A stretch of DNA of 64,000 nt from Lepisosteus oculatus (GCF_040954835.1 NW_027168352.1:676635-740634); one strand, 5' to 3'. Shown: positions 18,424 through 31,059, numbered from the stretch's first letter. Translations and numbers: made by a program. Notes: generated by a model not told the origin, from the letters alone.

Positions 18424-18694
18424 CCACCAGTCCATCACAGGACACACACACACCCTGGACAGGACACCAGTCCTTCACAGGATACCAGTCCATCACAGGA
18501 CACACACACACCCTTGACAGGACACCAGTCCTTCACAGGATACAAGTCCATCACAGTACACACACACACCCTGGACAGGACACCAGTCCATCACAGGACA
18601 CACACACACTCACACACCCTGGACAGGACAGCAGTCCATCACAGGACACACACACTCTCACACACCCTGGACAGGACACCAGTCCATCACAGGA
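18424..18694. repeat. CA-rich minisatellite (copy 2)
   Basis: Counterpart of the array at 356-625 with almost the same sequence and unit number, inside the second segmental copy. Confidence 0.85.
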
Positions 18695-19009
18695 TGTTCA
18701 GTGCCTCTCTCTAATAAAGTAGAAACAAGACATTAAACTCCGTTCAAAACAGGAGAAATCACCAGGACACCATACACCTTGCTCAGGACGATGGGAGAAG
18801 ACCTGTACCTTCACGAGTCCGGGTTGTGAAAACTTCTTCTGGCAGTTCAAAACGTTTCGAAGGGACCACAGCGCAACCCTGTTTTCCATTTCTATCGTGT
18901 ATTATTATACAGTCATAAGTATCTGTACTGATCACAGAGTCCCCCTCTCACTGCCAGAACTGAAGCCCAGTGCAGCACGAATAATAATAATAATAATAAT
19001 TAATCCATC

Positions 19010-19358
19010 TGGACTCTCCACTCAGAGCTCTTCCCAGGTCAGGGGGATCCAGTGGGGAGGAGAGCAGAGGGATGTAGCCAGTTCAGAGAGGGGGGGTGAT
19101 TAGGAGGCCATGATGGGTCAAGACCAGGGGGGGAATCAGGCCAGGATACTGGGGTAACACCCCTACTCTTCTCAAGAAACACCCGGGATTGTTAACGAGC
19201 ACAGAGAGTCAGGACCTTGGTTTGACGTCTCATCCGAAGGACGGCGCCTGTTTACAGTCCAGTGTCCCCCGTCACTATACTGGGGCATCAAGACCCACAC
19301 AGACCGCAGGGTGAGAGCGCCCCCTGCTGGCCCCACTCACACCTCTCCCAGCAGCAAC
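19010..19358. repeat. Dispersed repeat with CTCF-like core (A, copy 2)
   Basis: Second-copy counterpart of 941-1290. Confidence 0.65.
19316..19332 (-). promoter_or_regulatory. CTCF-like core motif (A, copy 2)
   Basis: Identical core and orientation to 1248-1264, in the second segmental copy. Confidence 0.5.
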
Positions 19359-19416
19359 TTTGGGGGGGGGGGGGAGGGAAAAAACCAAAAGCTAAACAGA
19401 TTTTTTTAAAAAATTT

Positions 19417-19422
19417 TTTATT
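19417..19422 (-). terminator. AATAAA polyadenylation signal, minus strand (A, copy 2)
   Basis: Second-copy counterpart of 1346-1351. Confidence 0.4.
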
Positions 19423-19451
19423 GATGCTTAACAAAAGAACAAAAATTACAA

Positions 19452-19940
19452 GCTTCAGTCCAGACTGGGGTCTGGGGTCCCTCAGCTTCAGTCCAGTCCA
19501 GAATGGGGCCCCTCAGCTTCAGTCCAGTCCAGTCTGGGGCCCCTCAGCTCCAGTCCAACCTGGTGTCCCTCAGCTCCAGTGCAGTCCAGACTGGGGTCCC
19601 TCAGCTTCGGTCCAGCACAGACTGGGGTCCCTCAGCTTTGGTCCAGCACGGTCTGGGGTCCCTCAGCTTCAGTCCAGACTGGGGTCCCTCAGCTCCAGTC
19701 CAGTCCAGTCTGGTGTCTCTCAGCTCCAGTCCAGTCCAGTCTGGGGCCCCTCAGCTCCGGTGCAGTCCAGTCTGGTGTCTCTCAGCTCCGGTCCAGTCCA
19801 GTCTGGTGTCCCTAGGCTCCAGTCCAGTCCAGTCTGGTGTCCCTCAGCTCCTGTCCAGTCCAGTCTGGGGCCCCTCAGCTTCAGTGCAGTCCAGTCTGGC
19901 GTCCCTCAGCTCCAGTCCAGTCCAGTCTAGTCCAGTCCAG
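19452..19940. repeat. 31-bp minisatellite (A, copy 2)
   Basis: Second-copy counterpart of 1381-1869, with essentially the same number and order of unit variants. Confidence 0.9.
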
Positions 19941-20095
19941 ATCTTAGCTGGCACAGAACCAGGAAAGGAACCTGGAAAGAATATTGTTATTGCAGGTGTG
20001 AGGGACACAGACACAGACGTCACCATGACATCAAACAGCAAGAGGAGACTCCTCCTTGAATCACAGACACGACCGGGTGGCGCCCCCCTGTCTGC

Positions 20096-20263
20096 TCACC
20101 TGCACCTCCTCTTCCTCTTCTTGTCCTTCCCGGCAGCCTGCTCCTCCTCTCCCTCGCTCTTCCTCTCCTGACCCACGGTCTCCGCCGCCTCCATGGGCTC
20201 GTCGTGATCATCTGTCTCCACCGACACGCAGCTCAGGGAGTTTAAAAAGACGCACCAGCGATT
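20096..20263 (-). pseudogene. Orphan copy of terminal exon (A, copy 2)
   Basis: Second-copy counterpart of 2025-2192. The open frame and acceptor are kept, with the same NRWCVFLNSL start and KKRKRRCR end. The neighbouring exons are again missing. Confidence 0.45.
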
Positions 20264-20298
20264 CTGCAGCAGAGACAGGAGAGTCACATTAAGAGTCG

Positions 20299-20391
20299 GA
20301 CTGGACACTCCAGGACATGAACACTGCACTGAGAGAGAGAGAGGGGTTCATACAGACACACTGACTGGACACTGACTGGACACTGGACAGG
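20299..20391. repeat. 62-bp minisatellite remnant (A, copy 2)
   Basis: Same family as 2229-2380 with about one unit fewer. This explains part of the offset change between the segmental copies. Confidence 0.8.
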
Positions 20392-20593
20392 AGTAAAGAG
20401 AGGATCAGAGCATTACCCACCTTATTTTTCTTCTGTCTCACAGGAGGTGGTGATTGGACCTCCTCCAGCTGGAGTCCGAGGAGGGAGAGAGGGGGCAGGA
20501 GAGGGACAGCACAGGGAGAGAAAGAGAGAGACAGGTGAGTCAAGTGTCCCAAGAGTACAGAGACTCTGCTGAAATCACACTCGCAGTGAGTGA

Positions 20594-21140
20594 CACCGAC
20601 ACTAACCAGCCTCAGGACAGCACTGCTAGAGCATCACAACCCAGACTCAACCACATCACAGCACAGATCAAACAGCAATATCTCACACACTGGGACACAC
20701 ACACACAAACACAACATAAACTGGAATGCTACAGAACCTTAAACAGACAATACACACTAGCTGAATATTTGACCAAAATAAAAAATAACAAACAGAAACA
20801 GACCCTGACGAAGAACAGGCTCAGTGACCACAACCTGGTCATAGAAACTGGGCGACACAGGCAGACCTGGCTGCCCAGAGAGGACAGGCTGTGCTCCCAC
20901 TGCCAGCAGGGAGAAATAGAGACAGAGGTGCACTTCCTACTGCACTGTGACAGATACTCTGGGATTAGAGAAACATTCTTCCCGAAATTCAGTAATCTAA
21001 TCCCAGAGTTCCCACACCTGCCAGAATCACAACGGGTCCCAATCCTACTGGGAGAGGGAGGAGGGAACTCAGTTGATCTGGCAGCCCAGTATGTGATCTC
21101 CTGTCACAGCCTGAGGAACAGTGAGTCTGTCTCCCAATAA
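20594..21140 (+). mobile_element. Non-LTR retrotransposon 3' end, truncated (copy 2)
   Basis: Counterpart of 2584-3130, still open to its stop. Visible changes are TKNRLS for TKYRLS and CSHCQQG for CSHCQRG. The zinc ligands (about 20892-20948) are kept. Confidence 0.65.
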
Positions 21141-21211
21141 TGCTCCAGCCGCCTACAGTATATGTCAATATTTTATAATATGTGTTTGTTGTAAATGTCT
21201 GTAACATGTCT

Positions 21212-22664
21212 GCTTTACGCAGAGAGTGGCGGGGGTTGGATGTCAAGGCCTGACGATACCGCATTACGCAGAGAGTGGAGGGGTGGGATGTCAGGGCCCG
21301 ACGACACTGCTTTATGCAGAGAATGGAGGGGTGGGTGTCAGGGCCATACGACACTTCTTTATTCAGAGAGTGGAGGGGGTGGGATGTCAGGGCTAGATGA
21401 CACTGCTTTACACAGAGAGTGGAGAGGTGGGTGTCAAGGCTATACGACAGTGCTTTACACAGAGAGTGGTGGGGGTGGGATGTCAGGGCCATATGACACT
21501 GCTTTACACAGAGAGTGGCGGGGCTAGGATGTCAGGGCCATATGACACTGCTTTACACAGAGAGTGGTGGGGGTGGGATGTCAGGGCTTGACGACACTGC
21601 TTTATGCAGAGAGTGGAGGGGTGGGATGTCAGGGCTATACGACAGTGCTTTCGGCAGAGAGTGGTGGGGGTGTGATGTCAGGGCCATACGACACTTCTTT
21701 ACGCAGGGAGTGGCAGGGGTGGGATGTCAGGGCCTGACGATACTACTTTACACAGTTAGTGGTGGGGGTGGGATGTCAGGGCCATACGACACTTCTTTAC
21801 GCAGAGAGTGGCAGGGCTTGACGACACTGCTTTATGCAAAAAATGGAGGGGTGGGTGTCAGGGCTATATGACAGTGCTTTCCGCAGAGAGTGGTGGGGGT
21901 GTGATGTCAGGGCCATACAGCAGTGCTTTACACAGAGAGTGATGGGGGTGTGATGTCAGGGCCATATGACACTGCTTTACACAGAGAGTGGCGGGGGTGG
22001 GATATCAGGGCCTGACAACACAGCTTAACGCAGAGTGTGGAGGGGTGGGTGTCAGGGTTATACGGCAGTGCTTTACGCAGAGAGTGGTGGGGGTGTGATG
22101 TCAGGGCCATACGACAGTGCTTTACACAGAGAGTGGCGGGGGAGGGATGTCAGGGCTTGACAACACTGCTTTATGTAGAGAGTGGAGGGGAGGGTTTCAG
22201 AGCCATAAGACACTGCTTTATGCAGAGAGTGGAGGGATTGGTGTCAGGGCCATATGACACTACTTTACACAGAGAGTGGCGGGAGTGGGATGTCAGGCCC
22301 TGACGATACTACTTTACGTAGACAGTGGCGGGGGTGGGATGTCAGGGCCTGACGACACTGCTTTATTCAGAGTGGAGGGGTGGGTGTCAGGGCTATACGA
22401 CAGTGCTTAATGCAGAGAGTGGAGGGTTGGGTGTCAGGGCTATATGACAGTGCTTTCCGCAGAGAGTGGTGGGGGTGTGATGTCAGGGCCATACGACACT
22501 TCTTTACGCAGGGAGTGGCAGGGGTGGGATGTCAGGGCCTGACGATACTTATTTACGCAGAGAGTGGCAGGGGTGGGATGTCAGGGCCTGACGACACTGC
22601 TTTATGCAGAGAATGGAGGGGTGGGTGTCAGGGCCATACGACACTTCTTTATTCAGAGAGTGGA
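21212..22664. repeat. 49-bp minisatellite (copy 2)
   Basis: Counterpart of 3202-4654 with the same length and order and a handful of substitutions. Confidence 0.9.
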
Positions 22665-22878
22665 GATCTAGACAAAGGGGGCAACTCTTAGTCGTATGGG
22701 CTTAGTCACACATCGCAGCGATTAAAAAAACAAAAGAAACATATTATGTCTGTTACTAACGACTTTTTTTTCCTACATTGAAAGTCTCTTTCCCGGGTGA
22801 TTTTCTAGCGCGACTGGGGCTCTTCATTTCTCCTCGGTGTCTCATCGCGGGCGGATTTGAAACAGACCACAGAAGGTG

Positions 22879-25534
22879 GTCACACACTATATTATTATTG
22901 AGAGACAGGCTCACTGTCTGTACCTCAGGCTGGGACAGGAGATCCCACACTGTATTATTATTATTGAGAGACAGGCTTACTCTCTGTTCCTCAAGCTGAG
23001 ACAGGACATCACATACTGTATTATTAATGATTGACAGGCTCACTGTTCCTCAGGCTGGGACAGGAGATCACACACTGTATTATTATTATTGAGAGACAAG
23101 CTCACTGTCTGTTCCTCAGGCTGGGACAGAGGATCACACACTGTATTATTATTATTTAGAGACAGGCTCACTGTCTGTTCCTCAGAGTTGGACAGGAGAT
23201 CCCACACTGAATTATTATTATAGAGAGACAGGCTCACTGTATGTTCCCCAGGCTGGGTCAGGAGCTCACACAGTATTATTATAATTATTGAGAGACAGTC
23301 TCACTGTCTGTTCCTCAGTCTGGGACAGGAGATCACACACTGTATTATTATTATTGAGAGACAGGCTCACTGTCTGTTCCCCAGGCTGGGACAGGACATC
23401 CCACACTGTATTATTATAATTATTTAGAGACAGACTCACTGTCTTTTCCTCGGTCTGGGACAGATGGTCACACACTGTATTATTATTGAGACAGGCTCAC
23501 TGTCTGTTCCTCAATCTGGGACAGTAGATCACATTGTATTATTATTATTAATATTATTGAGAGTCTGGCACACTGTTCCCCAGGCTGGGACAGGAGATCC
23601 CACACTGTATTATTATTATTTTGAGACAGGCTCACTGTTTGTTCCTCAGGCTGGGACAGGAGATCCCACACTGAATTATTATTATTTTGAGACAGGCTCA
23701 CTGTTTGTTCCTCAGGCTGGGACAGGAGATCCCACACTGAATTATTATTATTGAGAGACAGGCTTACTCTCTGTTCCTCAGGCGGAGACAGGACATCACA
23801 TACTGTATTATTATTGATTGACAGGCTTATTGTTCCTCAGGCTGGGACAGGAGATCAGACACTGTATTATTATTATAGTGAGACAGGTTCACTGTATGTT
23901 CCCCAGGCTGGGACAGGAGGTCATACATTATATTATTATTAAAGAGAGACAGGCTCACAGTATGTTCCACAAACTGAGACAGGAATTCACACTGTATTAT
24001 TATTATTGAAAGACAGACTCACTGTCTTTTCCTCAGTCTGGGACAGTTGGTCACATACTGTATTATTATTATTGAGAGACAGGCTCACTGTTCCTCATGC
24101 TGGGACAGTAGATCACACTGTATTATTATTACTGAGAGTCTGGCTCACTGTTCCCCAGGCTGGGACAGGAGATCACACACTGTATTATTATTAGTGAGAG
24201 ACAGGCTTACTCTCTGTTCCACAGGCTGAGACAGGACATCACATATTGTATTATTATTATTGACAGATAGGCTGACTGTCTGTTCCTCAGGCTGGGACAG
24301 AGGATCACACACTGTATTATTATTGAGAGACAGGCTCACTCTCTGTTCCTCAGGCTGGGACAGGAGATCACACATTGGCTTGTTATTGAGAGGCAGGCTC
24401 ACTGTCTGTTCCTCAGGCTGGGACAGGAGATCACATGCTGTATTATTATTATTGAGAGACAGGCTCATTGTCTGTTTCTCAGGCTGGGACAGGAGATCAC
24501 ACACTGTATTATTATTATTGACAGATAGGCTGACTGTCTGTTCCTCAGAATGGGACAAGAGATCACACACTGTATTACTATTATTGACAGATAGGCTCAC
24601 TGTGTCTTCGCTTGGGCTTGAACAGAAGATCACACACTGGATTATTATTACTGAGAGAGGCTCACAGTCTGTTCCTCAGGCTGGGACAGGAAATCACACA
24701 CTCTATTATTATTATTGAGAGACAGGCTCACTGTCTGTTCCTCAGGCTAGGGTAGGATATCACACACTGTATTATTAGTATTGAGAGAAAGCCTCAGTGT
24801 TCCCCAGGCTGGGACAGGAGATCACACATTGTATTTTTATTATTGAGAGACAGGCTCACTGTTCCTCAGGCTGGGACAGGAGTTCAAACTGTATTATTAT
24901 TATTATTGAGAGACAAGCTCACTGTTCCCCAGGCTGGGACAGGAGGCGCAATTATTATTGAGAGACAGGCTCACTGTCTGTTCCTCAGGCTGGGACAGGA
25001 GATCACAAACTGTATTATTATTATAGAGAGACCTGCTCTTTCCTGACTGTTCCTTAGGCTGGGACAGCAGATCATAATCTGCTTTATTATTATTGAGAGA
25101 CTGGCTCACTCCTGTCTGTTCCTCAGGTTGGGAAAGGAGATCAGACACTGTATTATTATTATTGAGAGACGGGCTCAGTGCTCCCCAGGCTGAGACAGGA
25201 GATCACACACTGTATTATTATTATTGAGTATCTGGTTCACTGTTCCCCAGGCTGGGACAGGAAATCACACACTGTATTATTATTATTGAGAGACAGGCTC
25301 ACTGTCTGTTCCTCAGGCTGGGGCAGGATATCACACACTGTATTATTCGTATTGAGAGACAGCCTCAGTGTTCCCCAGGCTGGGACAGGAGATCACACAC
25401 TGTATTATTATTGAGAGACAGGTTCACTGTCTGTTCCTCTGGCTGGGGCAGGGAATCACACACTGTATTATTAGGATTATTAAGAGACAGGCTCGCTGTC
25501 TGCTCCACAGGCTGGGACAGGATATCACACACTG
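22879..25534. repeat. 66-bp minisatellite derived from retrotransposon 3' end (copy 2)
   Basis: Counterpart of 4869-7521. One ATT triplet more near 23350 accounts for the 3-bp offset change. Confidence 0.9.
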
Positions 25535-25992
25535 TTGTAGTGTTCTCTCACGAGGCACCAGTTCTGTAGGGGTTTGGGCATTTACTGGGACAATTATTTT
25601 TGTGGCAGTAAATCACACAATTGATTCTTTTAATGGTCTTAGAATCCAACCATGCGACATAACTCAAACAACGCACACACAGGTACTAATACACGAGGAT
25701 ACATTTGTTAATATATAGAATATGCATTCAAACCTAACAGATCTTATCGTCTGGGTTATCAGAATACAAAAGATATAAATTCATTCAGTTACAAAGAGTT
25801 ACACATATCAAGAGGACATAAGTTCGGTATATCATTCATTTAGACCATTTCGTAATTGAACTTGTTTACAACTTCTACATGAGATACTTAAAACAAGTAC
25901 ATAACCCTTAGGAATTAAATTGATATCAACTGGTTGGGAGCAGTAATGCAATAAGGTTGAATACTCACTGCCGGTGGGTCCCTTTTCACACC

Positions 25993-26065
25993 GTTTCCGT
26001 AGTGCAGCGGTTATCACGTTCGCCTCACACGCGAAAAATCCCCAGTTTGAAACCGGACGGGAACA
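25993..26065 (+). tRNA. tRNA-Val (CAC), degraded (copy 2)
   Basis: Counterpart of 7980-8052, anticodon at 26026-26028. It has one further G-to-A change in the T stem (CCCAG for CCCGG), so the T arm is weaker than in copy 1. Probably a pseudogene or weak gene. The T-run downstream is kept. Confidence 0.65.
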
Positions 26066-26325
26066 GCCTCCTCTTTTTGCACGCTCCTGTACTTCACAGA
26101 GGTCTTGAGCGACCGGTCATTTGTTCCCAATGTGTTTCCGGTGCCTTCATGCACTCTTGTACCAAACGCACGTTCCTTCTGTACGCGGAGCCGATCATTT
26201 GCAATTGGGCTGTGCCGACAGACCAGGACGAGCTCTGTCGGCTCAAAAGCAGCGCAGGACCTGCAAGAACAAAAGAAAGATTAGCATCCAGCGGGGGCTT
26301 CTTAGTGAGCCCAAGATCTCATCAA

Positions 26326-26401
26326 GAATCGGCTCCAGCAACAGGGCTGGGCGCACTGTTCCATTCGCCGACCACTCTCGGTGTAAACAAGTCCCTCCTG
26401 G
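26326..26401. repeat. Fragment of interspersed repeat family (copy 2)
   Basis: Counterpart of 8313-8388 with a couple of substitutions. Confidence 0.55.
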
Positions 26402-26642
26402 TCTCTGCTTGAATTGCACTTTCCTGCGTTTGCTTTGGTGTAACTGGGTTCCCATGCATGGGCGAATGTGAAGAAGATCCTAAGTAAGTCATTGAAGAAA
26501 ACCGAGAAGAGGTCGGAGTGGCCTCTGTCGTTCATCAACGATCCAGTCAGGCAGTACTCCTCTGCAAAGCGCAGTTCGTTCACGTCGATTGACTTTTTTT
26601 TGCCTTCATTTGTGCATGTAGTAAAAGCAGACGCCCCTATTC

Positions 26643-26714
26643 TACCGTGAACCCGACTCGAACCGGGGTTGTGGCGGCCACAACGCAAAGTACTGACCAC
26701 TATACGATCACGGA
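26643..26714 (-). tRNA. tRNA-His (GTG), likely pseudogene (copy 2)
   Basis: Identical counterpart of 8630-8701, anticodon at 26679-26681. The same lost 1-72 pair shows that the decay predates the segmental duplication. Confidence 0.65.
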
Positions 26715-26913
26715 GAGATACCGAGACACACGTGGCAGGGCGGAAAAGGCTGTGCTCTCTTCGTGTGACATAATTCGGAAAAGTCCTGACGTTGCATTTC
26801 AACTGAGCCCCAGTATACATCGACCCTTCGACACTCTGAGTGACACCTCTTGCGTGTTTTCTCATATTTATGTAGTTTGCTTGCATGATGCCCGGAACAG
26901 CGGGGTTGTTCGC

Positions 26914-26985
26914 TCCCATATGGTCGAGCAGTTAGGATTCCTGGTTTTCACCCACGTGGCCTGGGTTCAACTCCCGGTATAGGAA
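26914..26985 (+). tRNA. tRNA-Glu (TTC), damaged (copy 2)
   Basis: Counterpart of 8901-8972, anticodon at 26947-26949. Two changes hit functional sites: GCGGTTA became GCAGTTA in the D loop (A box), and TATGGGA became TATAGGA, breaking one acceptor pair. It is likely less functional than copy 1. Confidence 0.7.
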
Positions 26986-27437
26986 CGTGTCAGTTTTGAA
27001 TCCTGCTTTCCAAAAGATTAGCACCGTGTACGAAGGAGCCGCATTAAAACTACTCGAACGTGCAAAACGTGCGAGAAGAGGGGGCGCTTGTTTCCAACCG
27101 AAACTTCTCGCGTGTGAGACGAGCTGACCATCGCTGCAGGAGGTGGGAGGGTTACTCTGGTAGACAGGGCTGACCTTCGGCAATAGGATTTATACTCTCC
27201 AAGATGATATTTGCACTTTCTGGAGAGGCGATTTTCTCCACTTCAGTAGCCCGATTTCGTCGATTGCGTGGAGAGGGCTGTAGAATGTGGCGCCGCCTTT
27301 CCTGCTCCGTCCATGACAGGCGTGCTGGTCTCTGGAGAGAGAGCACGGTCCATCAGCGCACTCCAATAAAGGCACTGGAAGCAGCTGAATCGCATTGACG
27401 AAGCTCAGCGCTGGGCCGCTGGGCACCTCTTACCACC

Positions 27438-27510
27438 GTTTCCGTAGTGTAATGGTTATCACGTTTGCCTCACACGCAAAAGGTCCCCGGTTCGAAACTG
27501 GGCGGAAGCA
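27438..27510 (+). tRNA. tRNA-Val (CAC), intact (copy 2)
   Basis: A 73-nt cloverleaf with all stems paired. Acceptor GTTTCCG/CGGAAGC has one T-G wobble. Anticodon stem TTTGC/GCAAA is perfect around CTCACAC (anticodon CAC, 27471-27473). T stem CCCGG/CTGGG encloses a canonical TTCGAAA loop. A TTTT terminator follows at 27517-27520. This is the best tRNA-Val candidate in the window and is expected to be functional. Confidence 0.88.
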
Positions 27511-27655
27511 GACTTCTTTTGTCGCCACGCACAAAAGGGGATTGGGGATTCGCCTAGCACTGTGATCGAACAGACCCACTCACCTCTTAGTGTGGCGGGA
27601 TCTGCACAGTGCATGTCACAGCGCCTGCTGTCACTTCAATGCGCGTCCTGATGTA

Positions 27656-27724
27656 CCCCGGTCTCCCGCGTGACAGGTGGGGACAGGTGACAGGTCCACG
27701 TGACAGGTCCTATACTAACGAGGA
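27656..27724 (-). pseudogene. tRNA-Asp remnant, first unit (copy 2)
   Basis: Same broken tRNA-Asp as at 9651-9706, with an extra short direct repeat (ACGTGACAGGTCC) in the middle. Confidence 0.65.
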
Positions 27725-28018
27725 AGACATCGCTCTCTCCGACCCCCGGCATCGTGTACCCACCCACCGTGCTGGAAGCCGACTCGTGCTGTGATTCCTT
27801 TACGGAGCAGAAATGACAACCGAGGAGCCGAGAGATCATTTCAGCATTTCGCGTCTGAACGGAAAACACAAACGACCAACTCGGAATGACTTGCCTTTGA
27901 CGCTTATCAAAGCGTTCTTTGTGGATCGAACAGACCCACTCACCTCTTAGTGTGGCGGGATCTGCACAGTGCATGTCACAGCGCATCCTGCTTTCACTTC
28001 AATGCGCGTCCTGATGTA

Positions 28019-28074
28019 CCCCGGTCTCCCGCGTGACAGGTGGGGACAGGTGACAGGTCCACTACTAACGAGGA
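28019..28074 (-). pseudogene. tRNA-Asp remnant, second unit (copy 2)
   Basis: Same as 9651-9706; the third occurrence in the window. Confidence 0.65.
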
Positions 28075-28486
28075 AGACATCGCTCTCTCCGACCCCCGGC
28101 ATCGTGTCCCGACCCACCGTGCTGGAAGCCGACTCGTGCTGTGATTCCTTTACGGAGCAGAAATGACAACCGAGGAGCCGAGAGATCATTTCAGCATTTC
28201 GCGTCTGAACGGAAAACACAAACGACCAACTCGGAATGACTTGCCTTTGACGCTTATCAAAGCGTTCTTTGTGGATCGAACAGACCCACTCACCTCTTAG
28301 TGTGGCGGGATCTGCACAGTGCATGTCGCAGCGCTCCCTGCTTTCACTTCAATGTGCTTCCTGATGTCGAGTCGTGTGCCGTGCGGAGGCTCTGAAAGCG
28401 AGAGCAATGAAAAGGTGCACGACGCTGTGTTAGAAAACAGAGAAGTGAAAGGCAGTCCTTTCTCTAAGGAGGTGAAAGAAAAGCTA

Positions 28487-28558
28487 CTCCCCGTCGGGGA
28501 ATCGAACCCCGGTCTCCCGCGTGACAGGCGGGGATACTTGCCACTATACTAACGAGGA
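28487..28558 (-). tRNA. tRNA-Asp (GTC), intact (copy 2)
   Basis: Counterpart of 10117-10188 with the anticodon stem fully paired (CCCGC/GCGGG). Anticodon GTC at 28523-28525, canonical T arm. It is expected to be functional. Confidence 0.88.
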
Positions 28559-28564
28559 AGACAT

Positions 28565-28800
28565 CGCACGCTCCGACCCACGGCATCGTGTCCAGACCCA
28601 GCCCTGTCCAGCCCTGTGGTTGAAGCCGATACCCTGGCTTCTCTCAAGACACAGCTGGGTGAGTTCCTCCAGTCAGGACAGGGGGGCTCTACTGTACACA
28701 GAGGGTGGCGGGGGTGTGGAACAACTCCTTTGTTCGGGGCCTTGGGGCATTCTTGTTGTGAAAGGCGCTATATAAAAAAACGGAATTGAAATTGAATCTT
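28565..28800. repeat. Interspersed repeat with 3' tail (copy 2)
   Basis: Counterpart of 10205-10425 with a short duplication (CCAGCCCTGT twice) near its left end. Confidence 0.6.
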
Positions 28801-29766
28801 ACAGGTTTGGGTTTTTCAGAGATCTTGTCAGAGATCTTGTCTGACATGCCCGTTTCAAAAACGTAACGACACTCCTCACGTTCGAGCGCCGCCGGTCTGT
28901 GACGTAACGTATCCTTACACAACCATGATGGTTTCATCATGGACAGCACGAAAGCCCGAAAAGTGGTTGACGTTTTAGTTTGGCAACGCCACGATGGATC
29001 CCAGTTTTTTTTTTATTTTGGAGGCCAAAGAGGACAAAAAAGGAAACGTCCGGAGTCTTGTAGCGTGAGAAGGGTTTAAATTTCGACTTAAGGAGTTGGC
29101 CATCGTTATATTTCGCGAGGTATAATACGGGGGGAAAAAGAACATTTGTATTTATCAACCTACTAGTAATACTGGGTGGATGTCACGTTCCCCAAAGTTC
29201 AGTGCCTCTCTCTAATAAAGTAGAAACGCGACATTAAACTCCGTTCGAAACGGGAGAATTCACCAGGACACGATACAACTGACGTCCGGAAAAAAAAGAA
29301 AAAAAGAACTCCTATTTCCATTTGTAATGACCCGTCGTGTTTTTCCCGGTGTACGCTTCTCTTTCGGAGACCGTTTCTCTCTGGTGTTGTTTTGCTGTTG
29401 GAATAAATGCCGAGGTGACCCGTCTGCGTGTTCTCTCCAGCGGGTCGTTTCCTCCACCGCAGGGGCTGGTCGAACCGGGGTCTCCCAATCATCACAGAAG
29501 TGTGTGTCGTTTTGGGTGGTGGTGGTGGGGGGATGCATCGGGGATACTGCGCCCCGAGGGGGTGACCTCTCACATTGCTCCGGACGAAGGGAGAAGACTT
29601 GTACCTTCCCGAGTCCGGGTTGTGAAAACTACAGCGCTACCCTGTTTTCCATTTGTATCGTGTATTATTAGACAGTCATAAGTATCTGTACTGATCACAG
29701 AGTCCCCCTCTCACTGCCAGGACTGAAGCCCAGTGCAGCACGAATAACAATAATAATTAATAAGTC

Positions 29767-30186
29767 TGGACCCTCCACTCAGAGCTCCTCCCAGGTCAGG
29801 GTGATCCCCTCCAGCCCCCCCAGTGTGCAGCCCCCACCTGGATGATGCTCCAGTCCGTTCTGCACACAGCAGCTCTCAGTGGGGAGGAGAGCAGAGGGAT
29901 GGAGCCAGTTCAGAGAGGGGGGGTGATTAGGAGGCCATGATAGGTCAAGACCAGGGGGGGAATCAGGCCAGGACACTGGGGTAACACCCCTACTCTTCTC
30001 CAGAGACACCCCGGGATTGTTAATGAGCACAGAGAGTCAGGACCTCGGTTTGACGTCTCATCCGAAGGACAGCGCCTGTTTACAGTCCAGTGTCCCCCTT
30101 CACTATACTGGGGCATCAGGACCCACACAGACCGCAGGGTGAGAGCGCCCCCTGCTGGCCCCACTCACACCTCTCCCAGCAGCAAC
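29767..30186. repeat. Dispersed repeat with CTCF-like core (B, copy 2)
   Basis: Second-copy counterpart of 11382-11802. Confidence 0.65.
30144..30160 (-). promoter_or_regulatory. CTCF-like core motif (B, copy 2)
   Basis: Identical core and orientation to 11760-11776, in the second segmental copy. Confidence 0.5.
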
Positions 30187-30243
30187 CCTGGGGGGGGGGG
30201 GAGGGAAAAAACCAAAAGCTAAACAGATTTTTTTTAAAAACAT

Positions 30244-30249
30244 TTTATT
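30244..30249 (-). terminator. AATAAA polyadenylation signal, minus strand (B, copy 2)
   Basis: Second-copy counterpart of 11861-11866. Confidence 0.45.
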
Positions 30250-30263
30250 GATGCTTTACAAAA

Positions 30264-30905
30264 GTCCAGTCCAGTCTGGTGTCCCTCAGCTCCAGTCCAA
30301 TCCAGTCTGGTATCCCTCAGCTCCAGTCCAGTCCAGTCTGGGGCCCCTCGGCTCCAGTCAAGTCCAGTCTGGGGCCCCTCAGCTTTAGTCCAGTCTGGTG
30401 TCCCTCAGCTCCAGTGCAGTCCAGACTGGGGTCCCTCAGCTTCGGTCCAGCACAGTCTCGGGTCCCTCAGGTTCGGTCCAGCACAGACTGGGGTCCCTCA
30501 GCTCCAGTCCAGTCCAGTCTGGTGTCCCTCAGCTTCGGTCCAGTCCAGACTGGGGTCCCTCAGCTTCAGTCCAGCACAGTCTGGGGTCCCTCAGCTTCGG
30601 TCCAGCACAGTCTGGTGTCCCTCAGCTTTGGCCCACCACAGACTGGGGTCCCTCAGCTTCGGTCCAGCACAAACTGGGGTCCCTCAGCTTCGGTCCAGCA
30701 CAGTCTGGGGTCCCTCAGCTTCAGTCCAGACTGGGGTCCCTCAGCTTCGGTCCAGCACAGTCTGGGGTCCCTCAGCTCCAGTCCAGTCCAGTCTGGTGTC
30801 TCTCAGCTCCGGTCCAGTCCAGGCTATTGTCCCTAGGCTCCAGTCCAGTCCAGTCTGGGGTCCCTCAGCTCCGGTCCACTCCAGTCCAGTCTAGTCCAGT
30901 CCAGA
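30264..30905. repeat. 31-bp minisatellite (B, copy 2)
   Basis: Second-copy counterpart of 11881-12525. Unit order is slightly rearranged near the right end compared with copy 1. Confidence 0.9.
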
Positions 30906-31059
30906 TCTTAGCAGGCACAGAACCAGGAAAGGAACCTGGAAAGAAAATTGTTATTGCAGTTGTGAGGGACAAAGACACAGACGTCACCATGACATCAAAC
31001 AGCAAGAGGAGACTCCTCCTTGAATCACAGACACTACCGGGCGGCGCCCCCCTGTCTGC

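Larger units (their letters stand above)
18696..20593. repeat. Block A, copy 2
   Basis: Second-copy counterpart of 627-2583. It has lost about one unit of the 62-bp minisatellite and carries a few substitutions. Confidence 0.85.
27564..28273. repeat. Two tandem 350-360 bp units (copy 2)
   Basis: GATCGAACAGACCCACTCAC starts at 27564, 27924 and 28274. Copy 1 has only one full unit (9556-9905). Each unit carries a tRNA-Asp remnant (27656-27724 and 28019-28074). The second unit is the closer match to copy 1; the first has small indels. Confidence 0.85.
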
